A stretch of DNA of 64,000 nt from the NCBI GenBank assembly GCA_002441445.1, contig DJWC01000017.1:7626-71625 (forward strand), read 5' to 3'. A model generated the notes under the pieces. It made no database searches. It was given only the letters and a program-made list of their open reading frames with translations, and had not been told where the DNA came from. Source of the DNA: Pusillimonas sp. UBA6240 (GTDB lineage: Bacteria > Pseudomonadota > Gammaproteobacteria > Burkholderiales > Burkholderiaceae_B). Position 1 is the first letter of the stretch. Every line of letters begins with the position of its first letter. The position numbers and the translations under genes were made by a program. Shown one piece after another: positions 1 through 7,924 of the stretch.

Positions 1-813
1 CGCCAAGCGGGAGGGCGCCTGCGGCATGGTCTGAAAAACGATGTCCGTGACATTGGTCGGCATGTGTTCGTCCCAGTAGCGCTCGAAGCGCTCGAACCGG
101 GTCTGGATGCCGGGCCGGCGGTCCGTTGCCATGAAAGGCCCGGTGCCGCTGCCATGCTCGTTCGTGATGTGCAGCAGCGCCCACTCGCGAGGCAGTATCG
201 GGTCGGCCGCGGGCGTGGTCACTTCTATGGCGTAATCGTCCAGCTTTGCGATATCGGCGGCCTTCAAGCCGCGGCCCGCGCTGGGTTTTTCGCCCAGGCT
301 GCGCCGCCAGGAAAAGATCACATCGTCGGCGGTGAACGGGCTGCCGTCATGGAACAGCACCCCTTTGCGCAAATGGAATATCCACTTGGTGGGCTCGGGG
401 TTTTCCCAGGACTGCGCCAGCATGGGCGTCAGCTTCAAGTCCTTGTCATAGGCCGCCAGGGTTTCATAGACCCATCCGTACGCGCCCAGCGCAAAGGCTT
501 CATTCTCCGGCATGGAATTCAGCGACGCCGGGTCGTCCTGGTGGACGATGCGCAATGTCTTGGCTTGAACGGCGCAAGCCAGGCCCGCACAAAGTGCGAA
601 AACGGCTGCTGCCAGGGCGGCTCTCGTCAGGATGTCTCCGGTAAGGGCGGCACCAGGTCGGACTGCCCTCGCAAAGGCCGCGCCCGCAGGGCCTCTCGCG
701 GAAGCCGCTTTTAATGCGGCCGCCCGTGCGGAGCCAGCCCAGGCTGGGGCCATCCAAACGAGGGCCGCCCGTGCCAGGGCCGTCGCGTACTGCATGAGCT
801 TGGCTGGTGTCAT
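1..813 (-). CDS. ABC transporter family-5 (peptide/nickel/heme type) substrate-binding protein, C-terminus cut by window edge
   Basis: The minus strand is open from the ATG at 813 to the window edge. It reads as the N-terminal part of an SBP_bac_5 protein, with KTLRIVHQDDPASLNS at the mature start, then WVYETLAAYDKDLKLTPML, SWENPEPTKWIFHLRKGV and FHDGSPFTADDVIFSWRR, all hallmarks of DppA/OppA/NikA-like periplasmic binding proteins. About 96 residues precede the mature domain, which is unusually long. They hold two hydrophobic signal-like stretches, the second ending ACAVQA, so the true start may be internal (a GGAG lies just before an in-frame CTG near 615-630). The gene diverges from the CobN-like operon and shares its upstream region. 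Members of this family bind peptides, nickel chelates or heme; the ligand cannot be read from the sequence. Confidence 0.85.
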   Translation of the reverse strand, partial: MTPAKLMQYATALARAALVWMAPAWAGSARAAALKAASARGPAGAAFARAVRPGAALTGDILTRAALAAAVFALCAGLACAVQAKTLRIVHQDDPASLNSMPENEAFALGAYGWVYETLAAYDKDLKLTPMLAQSWENPEPTKWIFHLRKGVLFHDGSPFTADDVIFSWRRSLGEKPSAGRGLKAADIAKLDDYAIEVTTPAADPILPREWALLHITNEHGSGTGPFMATDRRPGIQTRFERFERYWDEHMPTNVTDIVFQTMPQAPSRLA

Positions 814-1060
814 GGTATGCCTGCTATTTTTTTACGGATAGTTCTTGCGCCGGCCTGGTTGCCCACGATCTTAGCCAAGCCGGGCTCTGGACGTCAATCA
901 TGCCCGTCCGGACATGTTTGGCACGGCGGGCGGGGGCTGCGGCGACGCCTGCACGGCACCAGAAGCGCAGGCGAAGAGCGCAAGCTGCGGCCGGCGCGCG
1001 TCGCGCTTGGCTCCATAGGCATTTTCCGTCTTGAAAGTGGTTTTAAAAGCAAACAGTTTT

Positions 1061-1079
1061 AATAATCATTCGCATTGTT
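1061..1079. promoter_or_regulatory. Putative Fur box upstream of the chelatase operon
   Basis: AATAATCATTCGCATTGTT is the common half-degenerate form of the Fur consensus (GATAATGATAATCATTATC); on the minus strand it reads AACAATGCGAATGATTATT. It lies about 120 bases before the chelatase start in the divergent intergenic region, a normal place for iron control of a heme or siderophore uptake operon. Confidence 0.6.
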
Positions 1080-1104
1080 ATAGAATAATTGGCTTATCCC
1101 GCGC

Positions 1105-1170
1105 CGCTCGGGCTTTCCGCCCGGAAGGCTTTCGGCCCGGCTTCCCGCCCGTGGCTTTCTGCCCGGACAC
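1105..1170 (+). repeat. Imperfect repeats of GGCTTTCYGCCCGG in the chelatase leader
   Basis: Between the Fur-like site and the start codon the plus strand repeats a CTTTC/GCCCGG unit about four times. The first copy forms a small perfect hairpin (CGGGC, loop TTTCC, GCCCG at 1109-1123). It may be a leader structure or simple slippage; no known riboswitch was recognised. Confidence 0.35.
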
Positions 1171-1197
1171 CGATAACAACAATGGGGTCTACTAACA

Positions 1198-4100
1198 ATG
1201 CCATCCGGACTAGTGCGTGCCATGCTCGCCGCCATCGCGGCCTTGAGCTTGATCGGCATGCCGGCCATCGCGCACGCCGCGTCGGTCTTGTTCATCACGA
1301 CCAGCAATGTGCCGGCGGGCAAATTCAAGGTGCTGGCGGATATCGCCCGCCCGCATGGCCTGGATGTGGACGTCAAGTACATCAACGACATTCCCGCCGA
1401 TGCGGACGCCGGCTTGTTCAGCGGCCGCGACATCGTCTTTGTCGATACCTACCAGCAGGATGCGGTGCGGGCCAAATTGGCCCATGCCCTGCCCGGGCTG
1501 CGGGCGCCGCTGGCCTGGGTGTACGACCAGGCGCCGGCCGGCGTGAATCTGCCTGACGCGCTGGCGCGCCGTTTGGCGATCTACTACTCCAATGGCGGAC
1601 GGGAAAACTTCGACGCCTTTTTCGCAACGACTGCCGCCTTGCTGGCCGGACGCAGCACGGAAGGCATTGCGGAGCCCATCGTATTTCCCGATACGGCGGT
1701 TTACCATCCAAAGGCGCCGCGCATGTTCGCCGATCTGCTGGATTACTTGCAATGGAAAGGCGTCGACCTTGCGGGGCAGCATCCGCCCATCATAGGCATC
1801 GCCTTTCATCAGCAATACGTGTCGGCGCTCCAGACGCGCCTGATCGACGATACGATTGCGCGCGTGGAGGCCGCCGGCGCCATTCCCCTGGCCTACTACC
1901 ACACTACCTCGGACCAAAACGCCAACCGCCGGATGCTGGCGCCCGGCGGCCGGCCGCTGGCGAGCGTCTTGATCAATACACGCATAGTCTTGAGCACCGA
2001 CGGGCTGCGCAAGGAATTCGAAGAGCTCGGCATTCCAGTCGTGCAGGCCACCCCCTACCGGCGCGGCGATGAACAGGAATGGCGGGACGATCCGCAAGGC
2101 GTGCAGTTGATGGACGTGCCTTTCTATATGGCGCAGGCCGAGTACACGGGCATCATCGATATTCAGGTGGCGTCCGCATTCGACAAGCAGGACGGCCAAT
2201 TGACGCCGATCGATGAACAGCTGCAGTCGGTCGTGGACAAGGCGTTGCGGCTGGCGGCGCTGCAGCGCAAGCAAAACTCCGATAAGGCCTTGACCCTCTT
2301 TTTCTGGAATTACCCTCCCGGCGAGAAAAACCTGTCCGCTTCTTTCCTGAACGTGCCGGAGAGCATGACGAATGTCTTGCGCGCCTTGAAGCAGGCGGGC
2401 TATGACACCGAAGTGCCCGACGAAGCCCGGCTGGTGGAGCAGTTGCAGCGGCTGCTGGCGCCGCTGTATCGCGACGGCAAGCTGCGGGAACTGCTGGATG
2501 ACGGCCTTGCGGCCCGCCTGCCGGTGGCTGAATACCGCGCCTGGCTGGACACGCTGCCGGCCGCGCGGCGCGACGAGATGCTGCAGCGCTGGGGCGATCC
2601 GGCCGAATCGTCCATGGTGTTGCGCGATGGCGATGAGGCTTATTTCGTGGTGCCGCGCTTGATGCTGGGCAAGGTGGCCATCATGCCGCAGCCGCCGCGC
2701 GCCGATAAATCGGAAGACAAGGAAAAAGCGCTGTACCACTCCATGACCGCGCTGCCCACGCACTTCTATCTGGCCGCCTACTTATGGGCGCGCACGCAGC
2801 ACGCGTCGGATGCCTTCATCCACTTCGGCACCCACGGCTCGCAGGAATGGATGCCGGGCAAGGAACGCGGGCTGTCCATTCACGACTATCCCATGCTGGC
2901 GCTCGGCGATGTCCCCGTCATCTATCCCTATATCGCGGACAATATCGGCGAGGCGCAGCAGGCGCGGCGGCGCGGCAGGGCCGTCATCGTCAGCCACCAG
3001 ACGCCGCCTTTCCAGCCGGCCGGCATGCACGACGCCCTGACCCAGATGCATGATTTGCTGCACCAGTGGCTGGCCCAGGATCAGGGCGCGGTGCGCGAGC
3101 AGATCAAGACCGACCTGCTAGCCCAGGCCGCCAAGGAACGCGTGCTACAAGACATGGGGTGGACCCTCGAGCGCGCCGCCGCCGAATTTCCCGCTTTCAT
3201 CGATACGCTGCATGCGCATTTGCATGAGCTGGCCCACATGGCGCAACCCCTGGGCCTGCACGCCCTGGGCAGGGCGCCGCGCGAGGATCATCGGCTGGCG
3301 ACTGTCCTGCTCATGCTGGGCCAGCCTTTCTGGGACGCGGCGGCGCGTCAGGCCGGGGTGAAGGAACAGGATCTGGACGAGGCCGTCGTCGCCGATTATG
3401 AGCGCCTGGACGCCACCGTGCCTTATGCGCTGCTCAAGCGCAGTCTGGTGGACGGCCAGGAGCCCGCGGCGGCCGGGCCGGAACTGAAAAGCATGCTTGA
3501 GCAGGGGCGCGCCTGGTACGCGGCCATCGGGGCGCAGCGCGAACTGCCCGCTGTGCTGGATGGCTTGGCTGGACGCTACATCCCCACGTCCTATGGCGGT
3601 GACCCCATCAAGAATCCGGACGCCTATCCGACCGGGCGCAACCTGTACGGCTTCGATCCTTCGCGGGTGCCGACGCGCCAGGCCTGGGAGGCGGGCAAGG
3701 ATGCGGCGGAGCAATTGCTTCAGGCGCACCGCGCCCAGTCGGGCCAGACGCCGCGCAAACTGGCGTTCTCGCTGTGGTCCGTGGAAACCATGCGGCATCA
3801 AGGCTTGCTCGAAGCGCAGGCGCTGTGGCTGATGGGCGTCGAGCCGGTATGGGACAAGGGCGGCCGGGTCGTCGACGTGCGCCTGGTGCCGCGCCAGGAA
3901 CTGGGCCGCCCCAGGGTGGATGTGGTGCTGTCGGCCACCGGTTTGTATCGCGATCATTTCCCCAATGTGCTCAAGCAGCTCGCGCGCGCCGCCCAGTTGG
4001 CCGTCCAAGAGGAAGAGTCCGACAACCCTATTGCCGCGAATGCCGCCGCCATCGTCGCCCGTTTGCGCGAGCAGGGCGTGCCGGCGGCCGATGCCGCGCT

Positions 4101-5190
4101 GGCCGGCCAGACACGCATCTTCTCGTCGGCATCCGGGCTATACGGGACCGGCCTGGATGATGCGACGCTGGCCACCGATACCTGGACGGGCAAGGAAGAA
4201 GGCGACAAGAAACTGGCCGGCTTGTACTTGTCCAGGATGCAGTTCGCCTACGGCCCGGATGAATCGAAATGGGGCCAAGCCGGCGCGGCGGGCGGCGCCG
4301 CGGTCAATCTCTACGCCGAGCAATTGCGGGGCACCGAAGGCGCGGTCCTGTCGCGCAGCTCCAATACCTACGGCATGCTGACCACCGACGATCCCTTCCA
4401 GTATCTGGGGGGATTGAGCCTGGCCGTGCGCGCTCTGGACGGCAAGGCGCCCGAGCTGTATATCTCCAATCTGCGGAGCGGCGGCGCGGGCAAGATCGAA
4501 GGGGCCGCGGGCTTTCTGGCCAAGGAGCTGGCGACGCGGCAACTCCATCCCGGCTATATCAAGGGCTTGATGGCGGAAGGTTATTCCGGCACGCTCAGCG
4601 TGCTGGACGCCACCAACAATCTATGGGGCTGGACGGCCGTGGCGCGCGAGATCGTGCGCGACGACCAATGGGAGGAAATGGCGGAAGTCTATGTGCGCGA
4701 CAAGTACAAGCTCGGTCTGGAAGAATGGTTCGAAAAGGAAAATCCGCACGCTTTGGCACAGACCATAGAACGCATGCTGGAAGCCGCCCGCCAGGAGTAC
4801 TGGAATGCCGATCCCGCCACTGTGGCTGAGTTGAAAGAGCGCTATCGCGAGCTGGCCAGCCGCCACGATGTGCAAAGCGACAACGCGCGCTTCCTGGAAT
4901 ACGTGGCCAGCGGCGCGCCGGCGGACATCGCTCCGGCGGCCTCCGCGGCGCAGCCGGCTGAGCAGGCGGCGCAGCCCGACTCCCCGCCGGCCGCCGAACC
5001 GCCGGCCGACCCCGGGACGCCCCTGGAGCAGGTAAGCGGCATGCGCCTGGACAAAGTAAGCCCTGAAGCGGCGCCCGCGGAGCATCGGCTCTACCTGGTC
5101 CTGGCCCTATTGCTGCTGGCATTCCTGGCCGGCGCGGCGCGCCAGGCCTGGCCGGCCGCGGCCCGGGCGGGCGGAGGGATGCGGGCGTGA
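1198..5190 (+). CDS. CobN/HmuS-like metallochelatase large subunit, exported and membrane-anchored
   Basis: This 1330-residue protein belongs to the CobN/BchH family, as shown by HFGTHGSQEWMPGKE (from residue 542), YPYIADNIGEAQQARRR and PTGRNLYGFDPSRVPT (near 811). Cobaltochelatase CobN is cytoplasmic and works with the CobST ATPase. This protein instead starts with a typical signal peptide (hydrophobic core ending AIAHAA, about 27 residues) and ends with a Pro/Ala-rich linker (about 1237-1285) and one transmembrane helix (about 1298-1314), so it should sit in the periplasm. No cobS, cobT, bchI/bchD or cobalamin gene is nearby. It is followed by an ExbB-like and an ExbD-like gene and preceded by a Fur-like site. 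This is the layout of Bacteroidetes hmuS loci, where the CobN homologue acts on heme. I infer a role in metal removal from, or insertion into, an imported tetrapyrrole; cobaltochelatase is the alternative. Confidence 0.85.
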   Translation: MPSGLVRAMLAAIAALSLIGMPAIAHAASVLFITTSNVPAGKFKVLADIARPHGLDVDVKYINDIPADADAGLFSGRDIVFVDTYQQDAVRAKLAHALPGLRAPLAWVYDQAPAGVNLPDALARRLAIYYSNGGRENFDAFFATTAALLAGRSTEGIAEPIVFPDTAVYHPKAPRMFADLLDYLQWKGVDLAGQHPPIIGIAFHQQYVSALQTRLIDDTIARVEAAGAIPLAYYHTTSDQNANRRMLAPGGRPLASVLINTRIVLSTDGLRKEFEELGIPVVQATPYRRGDEQEWRDDPQGVQLMDVPFYMAQAEYTGIIDIQVASAFDKQDGQLTPIDEQLQSVVDKALRLAALQRKQNSDKALTLFFWNYPPGEKNLSASFLNVPESMTNVLRALKQAGYDTEVPDEARLVEQLQRLLAPLYRDGKLRELLDDGLAARLPVAEYRAWLDTLPAARRDEMLQRWGDPAESSMVLRDGDEAYFVVPRLMLGKVAIMPQPPRADKSEDKEKALYHSMTALPTHFYLAAYLWARTQHASDAFIHFGTHGSQEWMPGKERGLSIHDYPMLALGDVPVIYPYIADNIGEAQQARRRGRAVIVSHQTPPFQPAGMHDALTQMHDLLHQWLAQDQGAVREQIKTDLLAQAAKERVLQDMGWTLERAAAEFPAFIDTLHAHLHELAHMAQPLGLHALGRAPREDHRLATVLLMLGQPFWDAAARQAGVKEQDLDEAVVADYERLDATVPYALLKRSLVDGQEPAAAGPELKSMLEQGRAWYAAIGAQRELPAVLDGLAGRYIPTSYGGDPIKNPDAYPTGRNLYGFDPSRVPTRQAWEAGKDAAEQLLQAHRAQSGQTPRKLAFSLWSVETMRHQGLLEAQALWLMGVEPVWDKGGRVVDVRLVPRQELGRPRVDVVLSATGLYRDHFPNVLKQLARAAQLAVQEEESDNPIAANAAAIVARLREQGVPAADAALAGQTRIFSSASGLYGTGLDDATLATDTWTGKEEGDKKLAGLYLSRMQFAYGPDESKWGQAGAAGGAAVNLYAEQLRGTEGAVLSRSSNTYGMLTTDDPFQYLGGLSLAVRALDGKAPELYISNLRSGGAGKIEGAAGFLAKELATRQLHPGYIKGLMAEGYSGTLSVLDATNNLWGWTAVAREIVRDDQWEEMAEVYVRDKYKLGLEEWFEKENPHALAQTIERMLEAARQEYWNADPATVAELKERYRELASRHDVQSDNARFLEYVASGAPADIAPAASAAQPAEQAAQPDSPPAAEPPADPGTPLEQVSGMRLDKVSPEAAPAEHRLYLVLALLLLAFLAGAARQAWPAAARAGGGMRA

Positions 5191-5264
5191 GCGCAAGGCG
5201 ACACAAAGCCGCTTGCGCGCTTGCACATGCGAGGAATATTTATGTCAAGTACAAAGGTTGAGGC

Positions 5265-5795
5265 ATGAGTCAGACACTGGAACAATGGATGTATCAAGTC
5301 GGGCAGGTTTTCCTGATCCCCACATTGATGGCGATCTCCATCCTTTTTCTTTATTCCCTGTACGCTTTGGGGGCGTTCGCGGTCGCATATTGCCAGCGCC
5401 GCCGGCACGCCCTGGGCGAGCATGCGTACGGCGTGCGCAGCTATGAGCTGATGCGCTGGGCGCAGGCGCATCCCGGCGCGACGGACGACGAGCTGGACGT
5501 CGCGGCGCACAAGCTGTTGGAGGTGCCGCGGGTGACCACCCGCATCACCCCCATGCTGGGCCTGGTCGCCACCATGATCCCCATGGGCCCCGCATTGAAG
5601 GGCTTGTCGGACGGCAACCTGGCGTCGGTATCGGAAAACCTGGCGATCGCTTTTTCCGCCGTCATCCTGGCGTTGATCGCCGCCGCCATTACCTATTGGG
5701 TCGTTTCCATCAAGCGCCGCTGGCTGGCCGAGGAGCTGGCCTGGCTCCAGTCCGCGCGCAATACGAGTAGCGCCGCCGCCAGGAAGGCGGCATGA
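5265..5795 (+). CDS. MotA/TolQ/ExbB-type proton channel family protein
   Basis: This 176-residue membrane protein has one N-terminal helix (about 13-42), a cytoplasmic stretch, and two further helices (about 94-110 and 126-148). The segment TPMLGLVATMIPMGPAL, followed by SENLAIAFSAVILALIAAA, matches the conserved core of ExbB/TolQ/MotA channel subunits. It lies 74 bases after the CobN-like gene and overlaps the next gene by four bases (ATGA), indicating translational coupling. In the TonB and Tol systems such proteins pair with ExbD/TolR to convert proton flow into mechanical work. Here the likely client is the periplasmic CobN-like protein or a linked TonB system; no tonB gene is visible. 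It is shorter than classical ExbB. Confidence 0.8.
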   Translation: MSQTLEQWMYQVGQVFLIPTLMAISILFLYSLYALGAFAVAYCQRRRHALGEHAYGVRSYELMRWAQAHPGATDDELDVAAHKLLEVPRVTTRITPMLGLVATMIPMGPALKGLSDGNLASVSENLAIAFSAVILALIAAAITYWVVSIKRRWLAEELAWLQSARNTSSAAARKAA

Positions 5796-6115
5796 AATTC
5801 CTGAACGAAACCGAATCGGACGATCCCATCCTGTCGGTGGTGAACCTGATCGATATTTTCCTGGTCATTATCGCGGCCTTGCTGATCACGATAGCCCAGA
5901 ATCCCCTGCTGGATCCCTTCACCCGGAAAGAGGTCACCATCATCACCGACCCGGGCAAAGACAATATGGAAATGATCATCAAAAAAGGGGAAACCATAGA
6001 GCGCTTCAAAGCCAACGGGGAAACCGGGCAGGGGGAAGGGTCCAAGGCGGGCGTAGCCTATCGCATGAAAGACGGAACGGTGGTCTATGTGCCGGAGCCG
6101 AGCATGAGCAATTGA
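5792..6115 (+). CDS. DUF2149-like, ExbD-type membrane protein
   Basis: This 107-residue protein has a short cytoplasmic N-terminus, one transmembrane helix (about 18-36) and a small periplasmic domain ending in KDGTVVYVPEPSMSN. The helix begins NLIDIFLVIIAALLITI. An Asp (residue 21) sits at the helix entrance exactly as in ExbD/TolR (pattern PFIDVMLVLLIIFM), where it carries the proton. I recognise the gene type as DUF2149, which is known beside CobN homologues and ExbB-like genes in bacteria and archaea. The four-base overlap with the preceding ExbB-like gene supports a stoichiometric pair. Assignment of motor function is inference; the family label comes from memory of gene neighbourhoods. 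Confidence 0.7.
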   Translation: MKFLNETESDDPILSVVNLIDIFLVIIAALLITIAQNPLLDPFTRKEVTIITDPGKDNMEMIIKKGETIERFKANGETGQGEGSKAGVAYRMKDGTVVYVPEPSMSN

Positions 6116-6213
6116 AACCCCGCCGCGGCTCCGGGGCCGTGTCCCTCGCGGCGGCGGTTCGGTTTAAGCTATGCATGGCGCCGCGCAGCAAGCGCGGCAT
6201 TCAGGAGTCAGGC

Positions 6214-6846
6214 ATGCAGAAGGATGTTTCCAGTCCGCCCCCGGCGCAGAATACGCAAAGCAATGTCGATACACCGGGCGGCGCGCCCGGCGATACCGCG
6301 GCCCGCGCGCAGCGCCTGTTTTTTGCATTGTGGCCTTCGGAGCAATCGGCGGCGCAAATCATGGCTTGGGCGCGTGATGCGCATGCGGCGTTCGGAGGCC
6401 GCATGATGCGGCCGGAAACCCTGCATCTGACGCTCGCCTTCCTGGGCAATACGCCGGCGGATCGGGCCGGCGAGCTGGCCCGATCCGCCGCCGCATGGCC
6501 CGCGGCCGTTCAAGCCGTGACCCTGCGCCGCTACGGCCGTTTCGCGGGCCCGCGCATCGTATGGGCGGGGCCGTCCGAAAGTGACCGCCATACGCCGCCC
6601 TGGCTGGACGACCTGTACGACGACTTATGGCGCCGCCTGGAAGAACGGGGCTGGCAGCGGCCGCAAAGCATCTTCCGGCCGCATGTGTCCTTGTTGCGCA
6701 AGGCGGGGCCCGGCGATGTGACCGCCTTGCAGCGGCCGCCGCTGACCTGGATGCCCGAAGCCTGCTTGCTGGTGGCTTCCGAGCCGCGCGAGGGCGGTTC
6801 CCATTATCGCGTGCTTGCCCGCATGCCGCTGCGCGCCGTCGGCTGA
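6214..6846 (+). CDS. thpR: RNA 2',3'-cyclic phosphodiesterase (2H phosphoesterase)
   Basis: This 210-residue protein has the two HxTx signatures of the 2H family: HLTLAFLG and, in the second half, HVSLLRKA. These enzymes (LigT/ThpR) open 2',3'-cyclic phosphates at RNA ends in the cytoplasm. The start at 6214 is chosen because CAGGAG lies six bases upstream; an earlier in-frame ATG at 6112 lacks a good site and would overlap the previous gene. It probably forms its own unit. Confidence 0.85.
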   Translation: MQKDVSSPPPAQNTQSNVDTPGGAPGDTAARAQRLFFALWPSEQSAAQIMAWARDAHAAFGGRMMRPETLHLTLAFLGNTPADRAGELARSAAAWPAAVQAVTLRRYGRFAGPRIVWAGPSESDRHTPPWLDDLYDDLWRRLEERGWQRPQSIFRPHVSLLRKAGPGDVTALQRPPLTWMPEACLLVASEPREGGSHYRVLARMPLRAVG

Positions 6847-6895
6847 CGGGCATAAAGTTTGCTGACTGGCTTGCCTTGTTCGAAGGAGGACAGCC

Positions 6896-7387
6896 ATGCT
6901 GCTAGAAGGTTCCTGCCACTGCGGCGCCGTGCATTTCACGGTGTCCAGCGTGAATCCCTATCCTTATCAACGCTGTTACTGCTCCATATGCCGCAAAACC
7001 CAAGGCGGTGGCGGCTATGCCATCAATATCTCGGGCGATGCCGCGACATTGAAGGTAAGAGGCAGCGACGAGGTGTCCGTCTACCACGCCAAGCTGCGCG
7101 ATGACCAGGGCCGGCCATCGGGCGTCAGTACGGGCGAACGCCATTTCTGCAGCCGTTGCGGCAGCGCACTGTGGCTTTTCAGCCCCGAATGGCCGGACTT
7201 GGTGCATCCGTTCGCCTCGGCCATCGATACCAATCTGCCCGTTCCGCCCGAGCGCACGCATTTGTTCCTGGACTCCCGCGCGTCATGGGTGGAGCCCGAG
7301 TTGCGTGCGGGCGATAAACCCTTCAATGGCTATCCCGAAGAATCCATCGCCGAATGGCATGAGCGCTTAAACCTGCGGCAAGAATGA
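6896..7387 (+). CDS. GFA/CENP-V domain zinc protein
   Basis: This 163-residue protein has the GFA fold cysteine pattern: GSCHCGAVHF near the N-terminus, then RCYCSICRK, and HFCSRCGSALW in the second half. These cysteines bind zinc in S-(hydroxymethyl)glutathione synthase and its relatives. AAGGAGG precedes the ATG. Family members are mostly of unknown substrate; a role in glutathione adduct chemistry or aldehyde detoxification is only a possibility. It is 49 bases downstream of thpR on the same strand. Confidence 0.8.
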   Translation: MLLEGSCHCGAVHFTVSSVNPYPYQRCYCSICRKTQGGGGYAINISGDAATLKVRGSDEVSVYHAKLRDDQGRPSGVSTGERHFCSRCGSALWLFSPEWPDLVHPFASAIDTNLPVPPERTHLFLDSRASWVEPELRAGDKPFNGYPEESIAEWHERLNLRQE

Positions 7388-7394
7388 ATAAGGC

Positions 7395-7465
7395 GAGGCG
7401 GGCCACGACAGGCCGGGCCGCGAAAGGCCGGGCCACGCTTGGTCGGGCCGCGTAGGCCGGGCCTG
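7395..7465 (+). repeat. Imperfect tandem repeat of a 14-15 base GGCCGGGCCRCG unit
   Basis: About five degenerate copies of GGCCGGGCCGCGAAA-like units follow one another between the GFA gene and the small acidic gene. Each is self-complementary enough to fold, so the block may act as a transcription barrier. It is not a known mobile repeat that I recognise. Confidence 0.5.
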
Positions 7466-7505
7466 GGATTTGCTGCCTGCGGGCATGCCTGTTTTGGAGA
7501 ATGAC

Positions 7506-7853
7506 ATGGCCACGAAGAAAGATCTGGACCGGGATCTGGAACAGCAGTTGGATCAAATCGAGCAAGACAAGGACTTCGATGAAGAGGTCGATTTGCGGAG
7601 CGCGCGCTTGTCGGAACCCGCGCTGGGGCCCAGCGATTCCTCGGACTCCGGCAGCGACATGCCGCGCAACATGCCCGATACCGACAGCGATCGCAACAAC
7701 ACAGGCGAGCGCCCGCAGGTGGAAAATACGGGCGACGCGCCCCTGGACGACGATGTGGAGCCCGATGAGGTCGTGCCCGAGGAGCGGGCCGGCCTGGCGC
7801 ATACGCCGCCGGATCCGGCGCGCAATGGCGGCGCGGACGAGCGGAATGGGTAG
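7506..7853 (+). CDS. Small, highly acidic, disordered hypothetical protein
   Basis: This 115-residue protein begins MATKKDLDRDLEQQLDQIEQ, a likely short helix or coiled coil. It continues as an Asp/Glu/Ser/Pro-rich low-complexity tail with no hydrophobic core. Start 7506 is preferred because TTTTGGAGA places GGAG six bases upstream; the longer frame from 7470 lacks a site. Codon use fits the neighbours. No family is recognised. It could be a stress-related or nucleic-acid-mimic protein, but nothing in the sequence decides this. Confidence 0.6.
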   Translation: MATKKDLDRDLEQQLDQIEQDKDFDEEVDLRSARLSEPALGPSDSSDSGSDMPRNMPDTDSDRNNTGERPQVENTGDAPLDDDVEPDEVVPEERAGLAHTPPDPARNGGADERNG

Positions 7854-7924
7854 CTGAGCAGTATGGATGGGTGGGCGATGCAGCTGCCCGGAGCTTGGAC
7901 TTGCGCAAAGCGCAGCATGATCAT

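Larger units (their letters stand above)
814..1197. other. Divergent intergenic region between the binding-protein gene and the chelatase operon
   Basis: No gene is visible in these 384 bases. The part nearest the chelatase carries a Fur-box-like site and a structured, repetitive leader (listed separately). The part nearest the binding-protein gene contains an A-run (a T-run on the plus strand near 827-834) but no clear promoter that I can defend. Confidence 0.5.

Noticed and set aside
1081..1197. Cobalamin riboswitch in the leader of the CobN-like gene
   Set aside because: None of the conserved B12-box sequence is present; the leader holds only CTTTC/GCCCGG repeats and the Fur-like site lies upstream.
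1210..2763. Long minus-strand open frame of 517 codons inside the CobN-like gene
   Set aside because: It is a shadow of the GC-rich CobN-like reading frame; its residue make-up (His, Arg and Gln-rich) is not protein-like.
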